Below are positions 35,243 to 44,512 of a DNA stretch of 64,000 nucleotides, in pieces. The notes under the pieces are model-generated. The model searched no databases. It was not told where the DNA came from and saw only the letters and a list, made by a program, of their open reading frames with translations. Source of the stretch: Pseudomonas alcaliphila JAB1 (GTDB lineage Bacteria; Pseudomonadota; Gammaproteobacteria; Pseudomonadales; Pseudomonadaceae). The stretch spans positions 1,178,001-1,242,000 of the forward strand of contig NZ_CP016162.1 in assembly GCF_001941865.1 (NCBI RefSeq), given 5' to 3'. Every line of letters starts with the position of its first letter. The first letter of the stretch is position 1. The position numbers were made by a program, and so were the translations under genes.

Positions 35243-35941
35243 TCAGGCGCGCAGCGTGCGTTTTTCGATGCGTTTCTCGAAGCTGCCGCAAATCAGCCGG
35301 TCGACGTAGATGCCGGGGGTGTGAATCTGCGTCGGGTCGAGTTCACCGGGTTCGACGATCTCCTCGACCTCGACCACGGTGATGCGCCCGGCGGTGGCGA
35401 CCACCGGGTTGAAGTTCTGCGCAGTGTGGCGGTAGACCACGTTGCCGAAGTGGTCGGCCTTCCAGCCCTTGACGATGGCGAAGTCGCCGGTGATGGCCGG
35501 CTCGAGGATGTAGTGGCGGCCGTTGATTTCGCGCGCTTCCTTGCCTTCGGCGACCGGGGTGCCATAGCCGGTAGCGGTGAAGAAAGCGGGGATGCCGGCG
35601 CCGCCAGCGCGTAGCTTCTCGGCGAGGGTGCCTTGCGGGGTGAGTTCGACTTCCAGCTCGCCGGAGAGCAGTTGCTGTTCGAACAGGGCGTTCTCGCCGA
35701 CGTAGGAGGCGATCATCTTGCGGATCTGCCGGTCTTCCAGCAGCACGCCGAGGCCGAAACCGTCGACCCCGCAGTTGTTGGACACCACGGTCAGATCGCG
35801 CACGCCACGACGGCGGATCTCTGCAATCAGATTCTCGGGGATGCCACACAGGCCGAAACCGCCGGCCAGTACGGTCATGCCGTCCTGCAGGCCGTCCAGG
35901 GCTTCTGCATAGCTGCCGACGCGTTTGTCGAGTCCGCTCAT
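35243..35941 (-). CDS. atoD: 3-oxoacid CoA-transferase subunit A
   Basis: 232 residues from ATG 35941. The CoA-binding region [19 protein letters not shown] is near the N-terminus, followed by [18 protein letters not shown] and [20 protein letters not shown]. It is the first gene of an atoDAB-E-like operon (subunit A, subunit B, thiolase, transporter), divergent from the LysR at 36065. Paralogous ScoA or DhcA naming is possible; the acetoacetate assignment rests on the neighbours. Confidence 0.93.
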   Translation of the reverse strand: MSGLDKRVGSYAEALDGLQDGMTVLAGGFGLCGIPENLIAEIRRRGVRDLTVVSNNCGVDGFGLGVLLEDRQIRKMIASYVGENALFEQQLLSGELEVELTPQGTLAEKLRAGGAGIPAFFTATGYGTPVAEGKEAREINGRHYILEPAITGDFAIVKGWKADHFGNVVYRHTAQNFNPVVATAGRITVVEVEEIVEPGELDPTQIHTPGIYVDRLICGSFEKRIEKRTLRA

Positions 35942-36064
35942 TCGAGGCTGCCTCTCTTTTGTCGTTATGGGGCAGGAGCACTGCCAGGCTGCGGTCAAGC
36001 TTCAGTGTTGCGAGCTTATTTGTTAAGTTTGTTTTTCCTCTTGATTGATCAGGTAAATAAATCA
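35942..36064. promoter_or_regulatory. Divergent promoter, LysR / ato operon
   Basis: 123 bp, AT-rich on its right side (36010-36064, with TTATTTGTTAAGTTTG and TTGATTGATCAGG). It is the only promoter region for both the LysR and the ato operon, so LTTR binding here is expected. Confidence 0.5.
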
Positions 36065-36949
36065 ATGACCGTCAAGCAGCTACGCGCTTTTCTCGCCGTG
36101 GCGCAAAGCCTGAGCTTCGCCCAGGCCTGCGAGCGCCTGCATCTGTCGCAACCGGCGCTGAGCCTGGCGATCAAGAACCTGGAACAATCGCTCGGCGGCC
36201 AGTTGCTGGCGCGCACCACCCGCAGCGTGGCGCTGACGCCCGAGGGCGAGACGCTGTTGCCGATTGCCGTGCGCCTGCTGGCCGACTGGGACAATGCCGA
36301 GGACCTGCTGCGCCAGCACTTCACTTTGCAGATGGGCAAGGTGGCGGTGGCAGCCATGCCGTCGTTCGCCGGCAACCGCCTGCCGGCGGCACTACGCGCC
36401 TTTCGCGACGCCTACCCACGGGTCAACGTGGCGGTGCACGACGTGATCAACGAACAGGTGATGGAGATGGTGCGCGACGGTCGCGTCGAGCTGGGCATCG
36501 CCTTCGAACCGGCGACCCTCGATGGCCTGCAGTTCACCCCGCTGTACGAGGACCGTTTCGTCGCCGTGGTGCCGGTCGCCAGCGAGCTGGCCGGGCAAGC
36601 GGCGCTAACCTGGGCACAGTTGCTGGAGCAGCCTTTCATCACCCTGCAACGGCCTTCGGCGGTGCGCCTGCTGCTGGAAGACAGCGTGATCTCCAGCCAC
36701 GGCAAGCTGCCGGTGGCGTTCGAGAGTCATCAGTTGGTCACGGTCGGGCGCATGGTTGCCGAAGGCCTCGGCGTCAGCGCCGTGCCGCAACTGTGCCGGC
36801 AGCAGATGGAAGAACTGGGCGCCCGCTGCCTGCCGCTCAGCGAACCACAGGTGTCGCGTCGCGTCGGCCTGCTGCACCAGGCTGGGCATCAGCTGTCCAG
36901 CGCGGCGCAGGCCTTGAGCGAGGTGCTGCTGCATCAGGCCGGGCAGTAG
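36065..36949 (+). CDS. LysR-family regulator of the ato operon
   Basis: 294 residues from ATG 36065. HTH: LSFAQACERLHLSQPALSLAIKNLE, then LLARTTRSVALTPEG. Effector domain includes VAVAAMPSFAGNRLPAALRAF and FITLQRPSAVRLLLED. Divergent from the CoA-transferase operon, the presumed target; likely inducer is acetoacetate, butyrate or a 3-hydroxyacid. Its TAG stop (36947-36949) is inside the edge of a REPIN. Confidence 0.93.
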   Translation: MTVKQLRAFLAVAQSLSFAQACERLHLSQPALSLAIKNLEQSLGGQLLARTTRSVALTPEGETLLPIAVRLLADWDNAEDLLRQHFTLQMGKVAVAAMPSFAGNRLPAALRAFRDAYPRVNVAVHDVINEQVMEMVRDGRVELGIAFEPATLDGLQFTPLYEDRFVAVVPVASELAGQAALTWAQLLEQPFITLQRPSAVRLLLEDSVISSHGKLPVAFESHQLVTVGRMVAEGLGVSAVPQLCRQQMEELGARCLPLSEPQVSRRVGLLHQAGHQLSSAAQALSEVLLHQAGQ

Positions 36950-36998
36950 GGCGGGTGAAACCCGCCGCCTGCGTTGTGGCGGGTTGCACCCGCCCTAC
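36946..36998. repeat. REPIN, GTAGGGCGGGT family, copy 3
   Basis: 53-bp inverted repeat (arms 36946-36966 and 36978-36998), one mismatch. Nearly identical to the copies at 22112 and 33196. The first bases GTAG supply the stop codon of the LysR gene. Confidence 0.9.
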
Positions 36999-37002
36999 GA
37001 GC

Positions 37003-37596
37003 CTAGAGCTGAATCAGGTCTGCCGGGGTGTCGATGTCCTGCAGTACGCCAGGATCGTTCAGCTCGACGATGCGCACGGCCTCGGGGTGCTGCTGCAGCA
37101 CCGGCTTGGCGCCAGCATCGCCGCTCAGCGCCGCGAGCTGCGGCCAGAAAGCGCGGCCGAACAGCACCGGGTGGCCGCGTTTGCCCTGGTCGCTGGGCAG
37201 TACGATGGTGTTCGCGCTGGCGTGAGCGAACAGGGTTTCCAGGCTGTCACGGCGAATCGCAGGCATATCGGCGAGAAAGATCGCCACGGCGTCAGCGCTC
37301 GATTCGGCCAGTAGTCGCTCGGCACCTGCCGCCAGGCTGTGGCCCATGCCCTGCGCGGTGGCCGGGTTCTGCACGATACGCACACCCGTCGGCAGATCCA
37401 GCTCTGCCGGCGCTTCGTCTGGGCGTAGCACCAGCCAGACCTCTTCCAGCATCGAGCAGGGCAGTGCCAGGCTGGCGCTGAGCAACGAGCGGCCGTCGCC
37501 AAGTTGCAGGCGGCGCTTGTCGGCACCGAAGCGGCGGCTGTAGCCGGCCGCCAGCATCAGCGCCGCTACGCCTTGGGTTGGGCGCTCGCTGACCAT
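37003..37596 (-). CDS. MobA-like nucleotidyltransferase
   Basis: 197 residues from ATG 37596, two bases after the OsmC-YcaO stop, so translation is coupled. NTP-transferase fold: LMLAAGYSRRFGADKRRLQL (LAAG-x-SxRxG-type loop), LADMPAI metal-binding segment, QGKRGHPVLFGR and DIDTPADL. Family members transfer CMP or GMP to molybdopterin (MocA/MobA) or nucleotides to other phosphates. No molybdoenzyme lies nearby, so the substrate is open. Confidence 0.82.
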   Translation of the reverse strand: MVSERPTQGVAALMLAAGYSRRFGADKRRLQLGDGRSLLSASLALPCSMLEEVWLVLRPDEAPAELDLPTGVRIVQNPATAQGMGHSLAAGAERLLAESSADAVAIFLADMPAIRRDSLETLFAHASANTIVLPSDQGKRGHPVLFGRAFWPQLAALSGDAGAKPVLQQHPEAVRIVELNDPGVLQDIDTPADLIQL

Positions 37597-37598
37597 GT

Positions 37599-39797
37599 TC
37601 AGCCGGCCAGCCCGGCTGCTTTGGCGCGCGCAGCGTGCAGTTTCTTGTAGCTGTCGATCAGGCGCAGGTGCTTGTCCAGGCCTTCGAGTTTCATGCTGGT
37701 CGGCGTCAGGCCATGGAAACGCACGCTGCCGTCCACCGAGCCGATCACCGCGTCCATGCGCTCGTTGCCGAACATACGGCGCAGGTTGTGCTCGTAGTTG
37801 GCCAGTTCCAGCTCGTCGTCCAGCTGGATCTCCAGCACGGCGTCGACCGCCTGGTAGAACAGGCCGCGCTCGACGGTGTTGTCGTTGTACTGCAGGAAGG
37901 CCTCGACCAGTTCCTTGGCGTCGTCGTATTTCTTCAGCGCCAGGTTGATCAACAGCTTCAGCTCGAGGATGGTCAGCTGGCCCCACACCGTGTTGTCGTC
38001 GAACTCCACGCCGATCAGCGTGGTGATGTCGGTGTAGTCGTCGACTTCGGTGTTGTTGAGGTTGCGCAGCAGCGACTTGAGCTCGCGGTCGCTCAGGGCG
38101 TGCAGGTTGAGGATGTCCTTGCGAAACAGCAGCGCCTTGTTGGTGTTGTCCCAGATCAGGTCCTCGACTGGGTAGATCTCCGAGTAGCCCGGCACCAGGA
38201 TGCGGCAGGCGTTGGCGCCGAGGTCGTCATAGGTGGCTACGTAGACCTCCTTGCCCATGTCCTCGAGGATGCCGAACAGGGTCGCGGCTTCCTGCTCGTT
38301 GGAGTCGCTGCCCTCGCCGGAGAAATCCCACTCGACGAACTCGAAGTCCGGCGTGGTACCGAAGAAGCGCCAGGAGACAACGCCGCTGGAGTCGATGAAG
38401 TGCTCGACGAAGTTGTTCGGCTCGGTCAGCGCCAGGCTGTCGAAGGTCGGCTGCGGCAGGTCGTTGAGGCCTTCGAAGCTGCGGCCCTGCAGCAGTTCGG
38501 TGAGGCTGCGCTCCAGCGCCACTTCCAGGCTCGGGTGCGCGCCGAAGGAGGCGAACACGCCGCCGGTGCGCGGGTTCATCAGGGTCACGCACATCACCGG
38601 AAATTCTCCGCCCAGCGAGGCATCCTTGACCAGCACCGGGAAGCCTTGTTCCTCCAGGCCCTGGATACCGGCGACGATGCCCGGGTACTTGGCCAGCACC
38701 TCCTGCGGCACGTCCGGCAGGCACAGCTCGTTCTCCAGAATCTCGCGCTTGACTGCCCGCTCGAATATCTCCGACAGGCACTGCACCTGGGCTTCGGCGA
38801 GGGTGTTGCCGGCGCTCATGCCGTTGGACAGATACAGGTTCTCGATCAGGTTGGACGGGAAATACACCGTCTGGCCATCGCTCTTGCGTACGAACGGCAG
38901 CGAGCAGATGCCGCGCGCGGTATTGCCCGAGTTGGTGTCGTACAGGTGCGAGCCGCGCAGTTCGCCATCCGGGTTGTAGATGGCCAGGCAGTGCTCGTCG
39001 AGAATTTCCTCGGGTAGCGAATCCTTCGGGCCCGGCTTGAACCAGCGTTCGTTGGGGTAGTGGACGAACTCGGCGGCGGCGATGTCCTCGCCCCAGAACT
39101 GGTCGTTGTAGAAGAAGTTGCAGTTCAGCCGCTCGATGAACTCGCCCAGGGCCGAGGCCAGCGCGGCCTCCTTGGTCGAACCCTTGCCGTTGGTGAAGCA
39201 CAGGTTCGACTGCGCGTCGCGAATGTGCAGCGACCAGACGTTGGGCACGATGTTGCGCCAGGAGGCGATCTCGATCTTCATCCCCAGCTCGGCGAGGATG
39301 CCCGACATGTTGGCGATGGTCTGCTCCAGCGGCAGGTCCTTGCCTGGGATGTAGGTGGTGGTATCGGACACCGGCATCAGCAGCGCCTGGGCGTCGGCGT
39401 CGAGATTTTCCACTTCCTCGATGATGAACTCGGGGCCCTGCTGCACCACCTTCTTCACCGTGCAGCGGTCGATGGAGCGCAAAATCCCCAGGCGATCTTT
39501 CTCGGAGATATCGGCGGGCAGCTCGACCTGGATCTTGAAGATCTGCGCGTAGCGGTTCTCCGGGTCGACGATGTTGTTCTGCGACAGGCGAATGTTCTCG
39601 GTGGGAATGTCGCGCGTCTGGCAGTACAGCTTGACGAAGTACGCCGCGCACAGCGCCGAGGAGGCCAGGAAATAGTCGAACGGCCCCGGCGCCGAGCCGT
39701 CGCCCTTGTAACGGATCGGCTGATCGGCGATCACCGTGAAGTCATCGAACTTGGCTTCGAGGCGAAGGTTGTCGAGAAAGTTGACCTTGATTTCCAT
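37599..39797 (-). CDS. OsmC-YcaO fusion protein
   Basis: 732 residues. N-terminal OsmC-like domain (about 1-135: ALCAAYFVKLYCQTRD keeps a Cys of the family's thiol peroxidase site) joined to a full YcaO domain (GKGSTKEAALASALGEFIERL, NGMSAGNTLAEAQVQCLSEIFERAVK). The C-terminal ~150 residues are a helical extension (LLINLALKKYDDAKEL). YcaO enzymes use ATP to activate amide carbonyls for cyclodehydration or thioamidation; E. coli YcaO affects RimO-dependent ribosomal S12 methylthiolation. Start ATG 39797. Confidence 0.92.
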   Translation of the reverse strand: MEIKVNFLDNLRLEAKFDDFTVIADQPIRYKGDGSAPGPFDYFLASSALCAAYFVKLYCQTRDIPTENIRLSQNNIVDPENRYAQIFKIQVELPADISEKDRLGILRSIDRCTVKKVVQQGPEFIIEEVENLDADAQALLMPVSDTTTYIPGKDLPLEQTIANMSGILAELGMKIEIASWRNIVPNVWSLHIRDAQSNLCFTNGKGSTKEAALASALGEFIERLNCNFFYNDQFWGEDIAAAEFVHYPNERWFKPGPKDSLPEEILDEHCLAIYNPDGELRGSHLYDTNSGNTARGICSLPFVRKSDGQTVYFPSNLIENLYLSNGMSAGNTLAEAQVQCLSEIFERAVKREILENELCLPDVPQEVLAKYPGIVAGIQGLEEQGFPVLVKDASLGGEFPVMCVTLMNPRTGGVFASFGAHPSLEVALERSLTELLQGRSFEGLNDLPQPTFDSLALTEPNNFVEHFIDSSGVVSWRFFGTTPDFEFVEWDFSGEGSDSNEQEAATLFGILEDMGKEVYVATYDDLGANACRILVPGYSEIYPVEDLIWDNTNKALLFRKDILNLHALSDRELKSLLRNLNNTEVDDYTDITTLIGVEFDDNTVWGQLTILELKLLINLALKKYDDAKELVEAFLQYNDNTVERGLFYQAVDAVLEIQLDDELELANYEHNLRRMFGNERMDAVIGSVDGSVRFHGLTPTSMKLEGLDKHLRLIDSYKKLHAARAKAAGLAG

Positions 39798-39926
39798 GGG
39801 GCAATACCAGCGAGCGAAACAAAATGGCCGCCATTATCCGGGTTTTCGGCGGCCTGTCTTGCTCGGTGGTTGCTGATGAAAGCGCGTCGGACCGGCGGCG
39901 AGTGCGACGCCGGCCCGAGCGATGCG

Positions 39927-40859
39927 TCAGCTGTCGACTTCGGCGGGGTTACTGGTGCCAATGGAGGTGTAGCTCGGCCATTGCCGCAGCAGGGTTTCGA
40001 CGAACTGTTCGGCTGCCGGCGACAGCGAAGAGCCGCGGCGGCGTACCAGGCCCAGGGTACGGCTGATCACTGGATCGACCAGCGGACGGCTGACCAGAAT
40101 CGGATGATCCTCGGCTGGCATCGCCAGGCTGGGCAGGGCGGCGATACCCAGGCCGGCCTCGACCATGCCGAGTGACGTCGACAGGTGCTGCACCTCGTAG
40201 AACCAGCTCGGGCGCCAGTCGAGATGGGCCAGGCCGTGATCGAGCAGCACGCGGTTGCCACTGAGGCGGCCGACGCCGATCAGGCGATAGTCGCTCAGCT
40301 CGCGCCAGGCCACTTCCGAGCGTTTGGCCAGGGGATGATCGCGCCGGCAGGCGAGCACGAAGGGTTCGTTGACCAGCGGGGTGAAGTCGATCTCCGCGCT
40401 CTGCCCGCTCTGCATGTTGATGCCGAAATCCGCCTCGCCGCGGATCACCGCCTCCAGCCCCTCATGAGCGCTGAGATCGAGAATGCGGATGCGGATCTTC
40501 GGGTACTGCAGGTTGAAGGCGCGGATCACCGTCGGCAGGAAGTAGAAGGCCGCCGTCGGGATGCAGGCGAGGGTGACCTGGCCGGACTGGCGCTCGGCCA
40601 GTTCGCGGATGCCGAGGATCGAGCGCTCGAAGTCGTCCAGCAGGCGCTGAGCCTTGGGCAGGAAATCCCGGCCCACGGCAGTCAGGCTGACCCGGCGCGT
40701 GGTGCGATCCAGCAACTGGATGCCGAGGCTTTCTTCCAGTTTCTGCATGCGTCGGGTCAGTGCCGGCTGGGACAGATGGATGGCGTTGGCGGCCTCGTGA
40801 AAGTTGCCGAACTCGGCGATTTTCACGAAAGCGCGGATATCTTGCAGTTCGTAATTCAT
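39927..40859 (-). CDS. LysR-family regulator of the tricarboxylate block
   Basis: 310 residues. HTH: FHEAANAIHLSQPALTRRMQKLEESLG, followed by LLDRTTRRVSLTAVGRDF. Effector domain: VTLACIPTAAFYFLPTVIRAFN, ADFGINMQSGQ. Divergent, across 212 AT-rich bases, from the tautomerase-porin-TctCBA-dehydrogenase genes, which are the likely targets. The effector would be the transported carboxylate or its isomer. Confidence 0.93.
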   Translation of the reverse strand: MNYELQDIRAFVKIAEFGNFHEAANAIHLSQPALTRRMQKLEESLGIQLLDRTTRRVSLTAVGRDFLPKAQRLLDDFERSILGIRELAERQSGQVTLACIPTAAFYFLPTVIRAFNLQYPKIRIRILDLSAHEGLEAVIRGEADFGINMQSGQSAEIDFTPLVNEPFVLACRRDHPLAKRSEVAWRELSDYRLIGVGRLSGNRVLLDHGLAHLDWRPSWFYEVQHLSTSLGMVEAGLGIAALPSLAMPAEDHPILVSRPLVDPVISRTLGLVRRRGSSLSPAAEQFVETLLRQWPSYTSIGTSNPAEVDS

Positions 40860-41071
40860 GCGCTTTGGTTATCAGTCGTGCGTATTTTTGTTTGAAAGTT
40901 ACCAATGAACCCTAGTCTTTCGGCTCAACACTGGCAAGCGAGGAAATACGCGTATGCATTAATGCGTAAAATGGAATAAATATCGAAATATATGCATTTT
41001 ACAGAATAAATATTGGCTCCTCATAATCGACGCAAAGCAACAATCACTGGTTTTATTGCGTTGGAGGCATC
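40860..41071. promoter_or_regulatory. AT-rich divergent promoter with paired repeats
   Basis: 212 bp markedly AT-rich. GTAAAATG (40966-40973) and CATTTTAC (40995-41002) form an inverted repeat with a 21-bp spacer. GAATAAATAT appears twice as a direct repeat (from 40975 and 41004). These are candidate LysR and RNA-polymerase sites for the tricarboxylate operon. Confidence 0.6.
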
Positions 41072-42148
41072 ATGCGGACGGTACCTTGTGTACTCATGCG
41101 AGGCGGTACTTCGAAGGGGCCGGTCTTTCTGGCCAACCACCTGCCCACGGACCCGCAGCAGCGCGACGAGGTATTGCTAAGCCTGATGGGCTCGGGCCAT
41201 GAGCTGGAAATCGACGGCATCGGCGGTGGCAGCCCGCAGACCAGCAAGGTGGCGATCGTCAGCCGCTCGCCGCATCCGGACGCCGATGTCGACTACCTGT
41301 TCGTGCAGGTCATGGTCACCCAGCGCCGCGTCGACACCGCGCCCAACTGCGGCAACATGCTCTGCGCCATCGGTCCTTTCGCCATCGAGCACGGCCTGGT
41401 CAATGCCGGCTCACCGATGACCCGGGTGCGCATTCGCAACCTCAATACCAACACCTTCGTCGATTCCGACGTGATGACCCCGGGCGGCCGCGTGCGCTAC
41501 GACGGCGACACCGCCATCGATGGCGTGCCCGGCACGGCCGCGCCGATCAAGCTGACTTTCCTCAATGCCGCTGGTGCCAAGACCGGCCGCCTGCTGCCCA
41601 CCGGCCGCGTGCGTGACGAGTTCGATGGGGTCGTGGCGACCTGCATCGACATGGCCATGCCGATGGTGCTCATGCATGCCGAGGCGCTGGGCAAGACCGG
41701 CTACGAGTCACCTGCCGAGCTGGACGCCGACAGCGCGTTTCTCCAGCGCCTGGAACGCATTCGCCTGCAGGCAGGCCTGGCCATGGGGCTTGGCGACGTG
41801 TCGCAGATGGTCATCCCCAAGCCGGTGCTGCTGGCACCTGCACGCCACGGCGGCACGCTGAGCGTGCGCTATTTCATGCCGCATACCTGCCACCGCTCGG
41901 TCGCCGCCACCGGCGCCATTGGTCTGGCCACCGCCTGTGCACTGCCCGGCAGCGTCGCCCAGGACATAAAGCCCATCGCAGGCGAGGCGCTGGTGCGTCT
42001 GGAGCATCCGGGCGGGCAGATCGAGGTTTCCCTGCAGCCTGCCGCGGATGGCAACCCCGAAAATCTGCGCGCCTCGCTGGTGCGCACGGCCCGTCGCCTG
42101 TTCTCGGGTGAGGTGTACATCCCCAGCCTGCGGCGCACGGGCAGCTGA
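41072..42148 (+). CDS. PrpF/GalD-family isomerase (4-oxalomesaconate tautomerase-like)
   Basis: 358 residues. Opening VPCVLMRGGTSKGPVFLANHLP and DGIGGGSPQTSKVAIV, RVDTAPNCGNMLCAIGPFAIE (with the conserved Cys) and LGDVSQMVIPKPVLLAPA closely follow GalD of gallate catabolism and PrpF aconitate isomerases, which move a double bond in a tricarboxylic acid. With a porin and TctCBA downstream, it probably isomerises an imported unsaturated tricarboxylate (aconitate or oxalomesaconate). Confidence 0.88.
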   Translation: MRTVPCVLMRGGTSKGPVFLANHLPTDPQQRDEVLLSLMGSGHELEIDGIGGGSPQTSKVAIVSRSPHPDADVDYLFVQVMVTQRRVDTAPNCGNMLCAIGPFAIEHGLVNAGSPMTRVRIRNLNTNTFVDSDVMTPGGRVRYDGDTAIDGVPGTAAPIKLTFLNAAGAKTGRLLPTGRVRDEFDGVVATCIDMAMPMVLMHAEALGKTGYESPAELDADSAFLQRLERIRLQAGLAMGLGDVSQMVIPKPVLLAPARHGGTLSVRYFMPHTCHRSVAATGAIGLATACALPGSVAQDIKPIAGEALVRLEHPGGQIEVSLQPAADGNPENLRASLVRTARRLFSGEVYIPSLRRTGS

Positions 42149-42187
42149 TTTCGCTTCACCACAACCACACCCGTAGGGCCAGTCACA

Positions 42188-43438
42188 ATGACAAGAACAA
42201 GATCCCTCAGTTGCTCCGTCGTCGGTATGACGGTCATGGCGCTGCCTGCCGTCGGTGCCGGCGCTGCCGGTTTCATCGAGGACAGCAAGGCCAGCCTGGA
42301 GCTGCGCAACTTCTACCTCAACCGCGACTTTCGCGAGAATGCCGGGCAGAACAAGCGCGAAGAATGGGCGCAGGGCTTCATCCTCAACCTGGAGTCCGGC
42401 TACACCCAGGGCACCGTCGGTTTCGGTGTCGATGCCATCGGCATGCTCGGTATCAAGCTCGATTCCTCGCCAGATCGCAGCGGCACCGACCTGCTACCGC
42501 GTGACAGCCGCAATCGCGCCGAGGACGATTACAGCAAGCTCGGCGTGACCGGCAAGGTGCGTTTCGCCGAGAGCCAACTGCGCGTGGGCACGTTGTTGCC
42601 GAAGATGCCCTACCTGCAATACAGCAACGCACGCCTGCTGCCGCAGGTGTTCGAGGGCTGGCAGGTGCAGAGCAAGGATCTCGAACGCGCCACCTTCACC
42701 CTCGGCGAGATCGACCGCGTGGTGCAGCGTAGCGTGTCCGGCTCCGAGAAACTGGCGCTGAACAACAAGAACGGCCGATTCGGTCGTAGCCCCGAAAGCG
42801 ACGAGCTGCGCTTCGCCGGCGTCGATTACGCGATCAACCCGCGGTTGCTCGCCAGTTATCACTACGCCGAACTGAGCGACGTCTATCGCCAGCATTTCCT
42901 TGGTTTGCAGCACAGCCTGGCGCTGGGGCCTGGCAAGCTGAAAAGCGACCTACGTTATTTCAGCAACAGCGAAGCCGGGCGCGAGCTGGTTGGTGACATC
43001 GACAACCGGGTCATCAACGGCATGTTCACCTACAGCGTCGCTGGCCATGCCCTGGGCCTGGCTTATCAAAAGATGCTTGGCGACGATGGCTTCACCTATG
43101 TCGATGGGGCCACGCCTTACCTGACCAACTTCCTGCAGATCAACGACTTTGCCGGCCCTGACCAGCGCTCCTGGCAGCTGCGCTACGACTTCGACTTCGC
43201 CAGCGTCGGCGTACCGGGTCTGACCTTCATGACCCGCTACGTGCGCGGTGATCAGGTCGACCTGGCGGCAGGCGAGGGGCGTGAGTGGGAGCGCAATACC
43301 GATATCGCCTACGCCTTCGGCGACGGCCCGCTGAAGAATCTCAAGGTGACCTGGCGGAACGCCACCTACCGGTCGAGCTTCGTCCGTGATCTGGACGAGA
43401 ATCGCCTGATCCTGAGTTATATCGTGCCGCTCTGGTAA
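42188..43438 (+). CDS. OprD-family outer-membrane porin
   Basis: 416 residues with signal peptide and the OprD-family start FIEDSKASLELRNFYLNRDF. Conserved REEWAQGFILNLESGYTQGTVGFGVDAIGMLGIKLD-like block and C-terminal aromatic residue (ILSYIVPLW) for barrel assembly. OprD porins are substrate-specific (basic amino acids in the OccD group, carboxylates in the OccK group). The position before tctC points to an OccK-like carboxylate channel. Confidence 0.93.
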   Translation: MTRTRSLSCSVVGMTVMALPAVGAGAAGFIEDSKASLELRNFYLNRDFRENAGQNKREEWAQGFILNLESGYTQGTVGFGVDAIGMLGIKLDSSPDRSGTDLLPRDSRNRAEDDYSKLGVTGKVRFAESQLRVGTLLPKMPYLQYSNARLLPQVFEGWQVQSKDLERATFTLGEIDRVVQRSVSGSEKLALNNKNGRFGRSPESDELRFAGVDYAINPRLLASYHYAELSDVYRQHFLGLQHSLALGPGKLKSDLRYFSNSEAGRELVGDIDNRVINGMFTYSVAGHALGLAYQKMLGDDGFTYVDGATPYLTNFLQINDFAGPDQRSWQLRYDFDFASVGVPGLTFMTRYVRGDQVDLAAGEGREWERNTDIAYAFGDGPLKNLKVTWRNATYRSSFVRDLDENRLILSYIVPLW

Positions 43439-43479
43439 TGCATCGGCTGTACATACAAGACCAATAAGAGGAACCCATC

Positions 43480-44460
43480 ATGATCACCTGCACCATCCGC
43501 CGTATTCTGCCGCTGTCCCTCGCCGTATTGCTTGCCAGTGGTTCGGTACTGGCTGGCGAACCCTCCCGTCCAGAGTGCATCGCTCCGAGCAAGCCGGGCG
43601 GCGGTTTCGACCTGACCTGCAAGCTGGCCCAGGCTGGCTTCAAGGATGAAGGCCTGCTCAAATCGCCGATGCGCGTTACCTACATGCCGGGCGGCATCGG
43701 CGCCGTGGCCTATAACTCCATCGCTGCCAACCGACGTGCCGAGCCCGGAACCCTGGTGGCCTTTTCCGGCGCATCGTTGCTCAATTTGGCGCTGGGCAAA
43801 TACGGTCGTTTTGACGAGTCAGCGGTGAAGTGGCTGGCGACCGTCGGCAATGATTACGGCACTTTGGCGGTACGTGAGGATTCGCCTTACAAGAACCTCG
43901 ATGACGTGGTGCAGGCGCTGAAGAAAGACCCAAAAAGCATCGTGGTTGGCGGCGGCGGCAGTGTCGGCGGCCAGGGTTGGGTGAAGATCGCTCTGCTGGC
44001 ACGTGCGGCTGGTGTCGATCCCAGCGAACTGCGTTATGCCGCCTTCGAGGGTGGTGCCGAGCACTATATGGCGCTGATGGGCGGCCACGTGGATCTGGTC
44101 ACCGGCAGCGCCAGCGAGATTCGCGCGCAGCAGGGCAACAAGATTCGTACCCTGGCGATCTTCAGCGAGGAGCGCCTGGGCGGCGACCTGGCGTCTATCC
44201 CCACCGCGCGTGAGCAGGGTTACGAAATCCAGTGGCCGCTGATCCGTGGTTACTTCCTCGGCCCTGACGTGAAAGAGCAAGACGTGGCCTGGTGGCAGGA
44301 GCGTTTCGCCAAGCTCACGGCCTCCAGCGACTTCCAGGCCTACCTGGCCGACCGCGATGTACTGCCTTACTACGTGACGGGGCCGGAGCTGGATGCGCTG
44401 GTCAAGAGTCAGGTTGCGGAGTACCGCAAGCTGGGCCGCGAGTTCGGCTTAGTCGAGTAA
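43480..44460 (+). CDS. tctC: Tripartite tricarboxylate transporter, substrate-binding protein
   Basis: 326 residues, periplasmic. Signal peptide ILPLSLAVLLASGSVLA, then the Bug/TctC fold: CIAPSKPGGGFDLTCKLAQ, MRVTYMPGGIGAVAYN, VVGGGGSVGGQGWVKI. Ribosome-binding site AAGAGGA before ATG 43480. Delivers a carboxylate to the TctB-TctA membrane complex encoded next. Confidence 0.93.
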   Translation: MITCTIRRILPLSLAVLLASGSVLAGEPSRPECIAPSKPGGGFDLTCKLAQAGFKDEGLLKSPMRVTYMPGGIGAVAYNSIAANRRAEPGTLVAFSGASLLNLALGKYGRFDESAVKWLATVGNDYGTLAVREDSPYKNLDDVVQALKKDPKSIVVGGGGSVGGQGWVKIALLARAAGVDPSELRYAAFEGGAEHYMALMGGHVDLVTGSASEIRAQQGNKIRTLAIFSEERLGGDLASIPTAREQGYEIQWPLIRGYFLGPDVKEQDVAWWQERFAKLTASSDFQAYLADRDVLPYYVTGPELDALVKSQVAEYRKLGREFGLVE

Positions 44461-44512
44461 ACGAGTTCCCATGCGCCGTCACTGACGGCGCAGCGTTCTG
44501 GAGCACATCCAC

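Noticed and set aside
37635..39017. Plus-strand frame opposite the OsmC-YcaO gene
   Set aside because: Antisense to a confident fusion protein; low-complexity Val/Gln/His-rich translation typical of a shadow.
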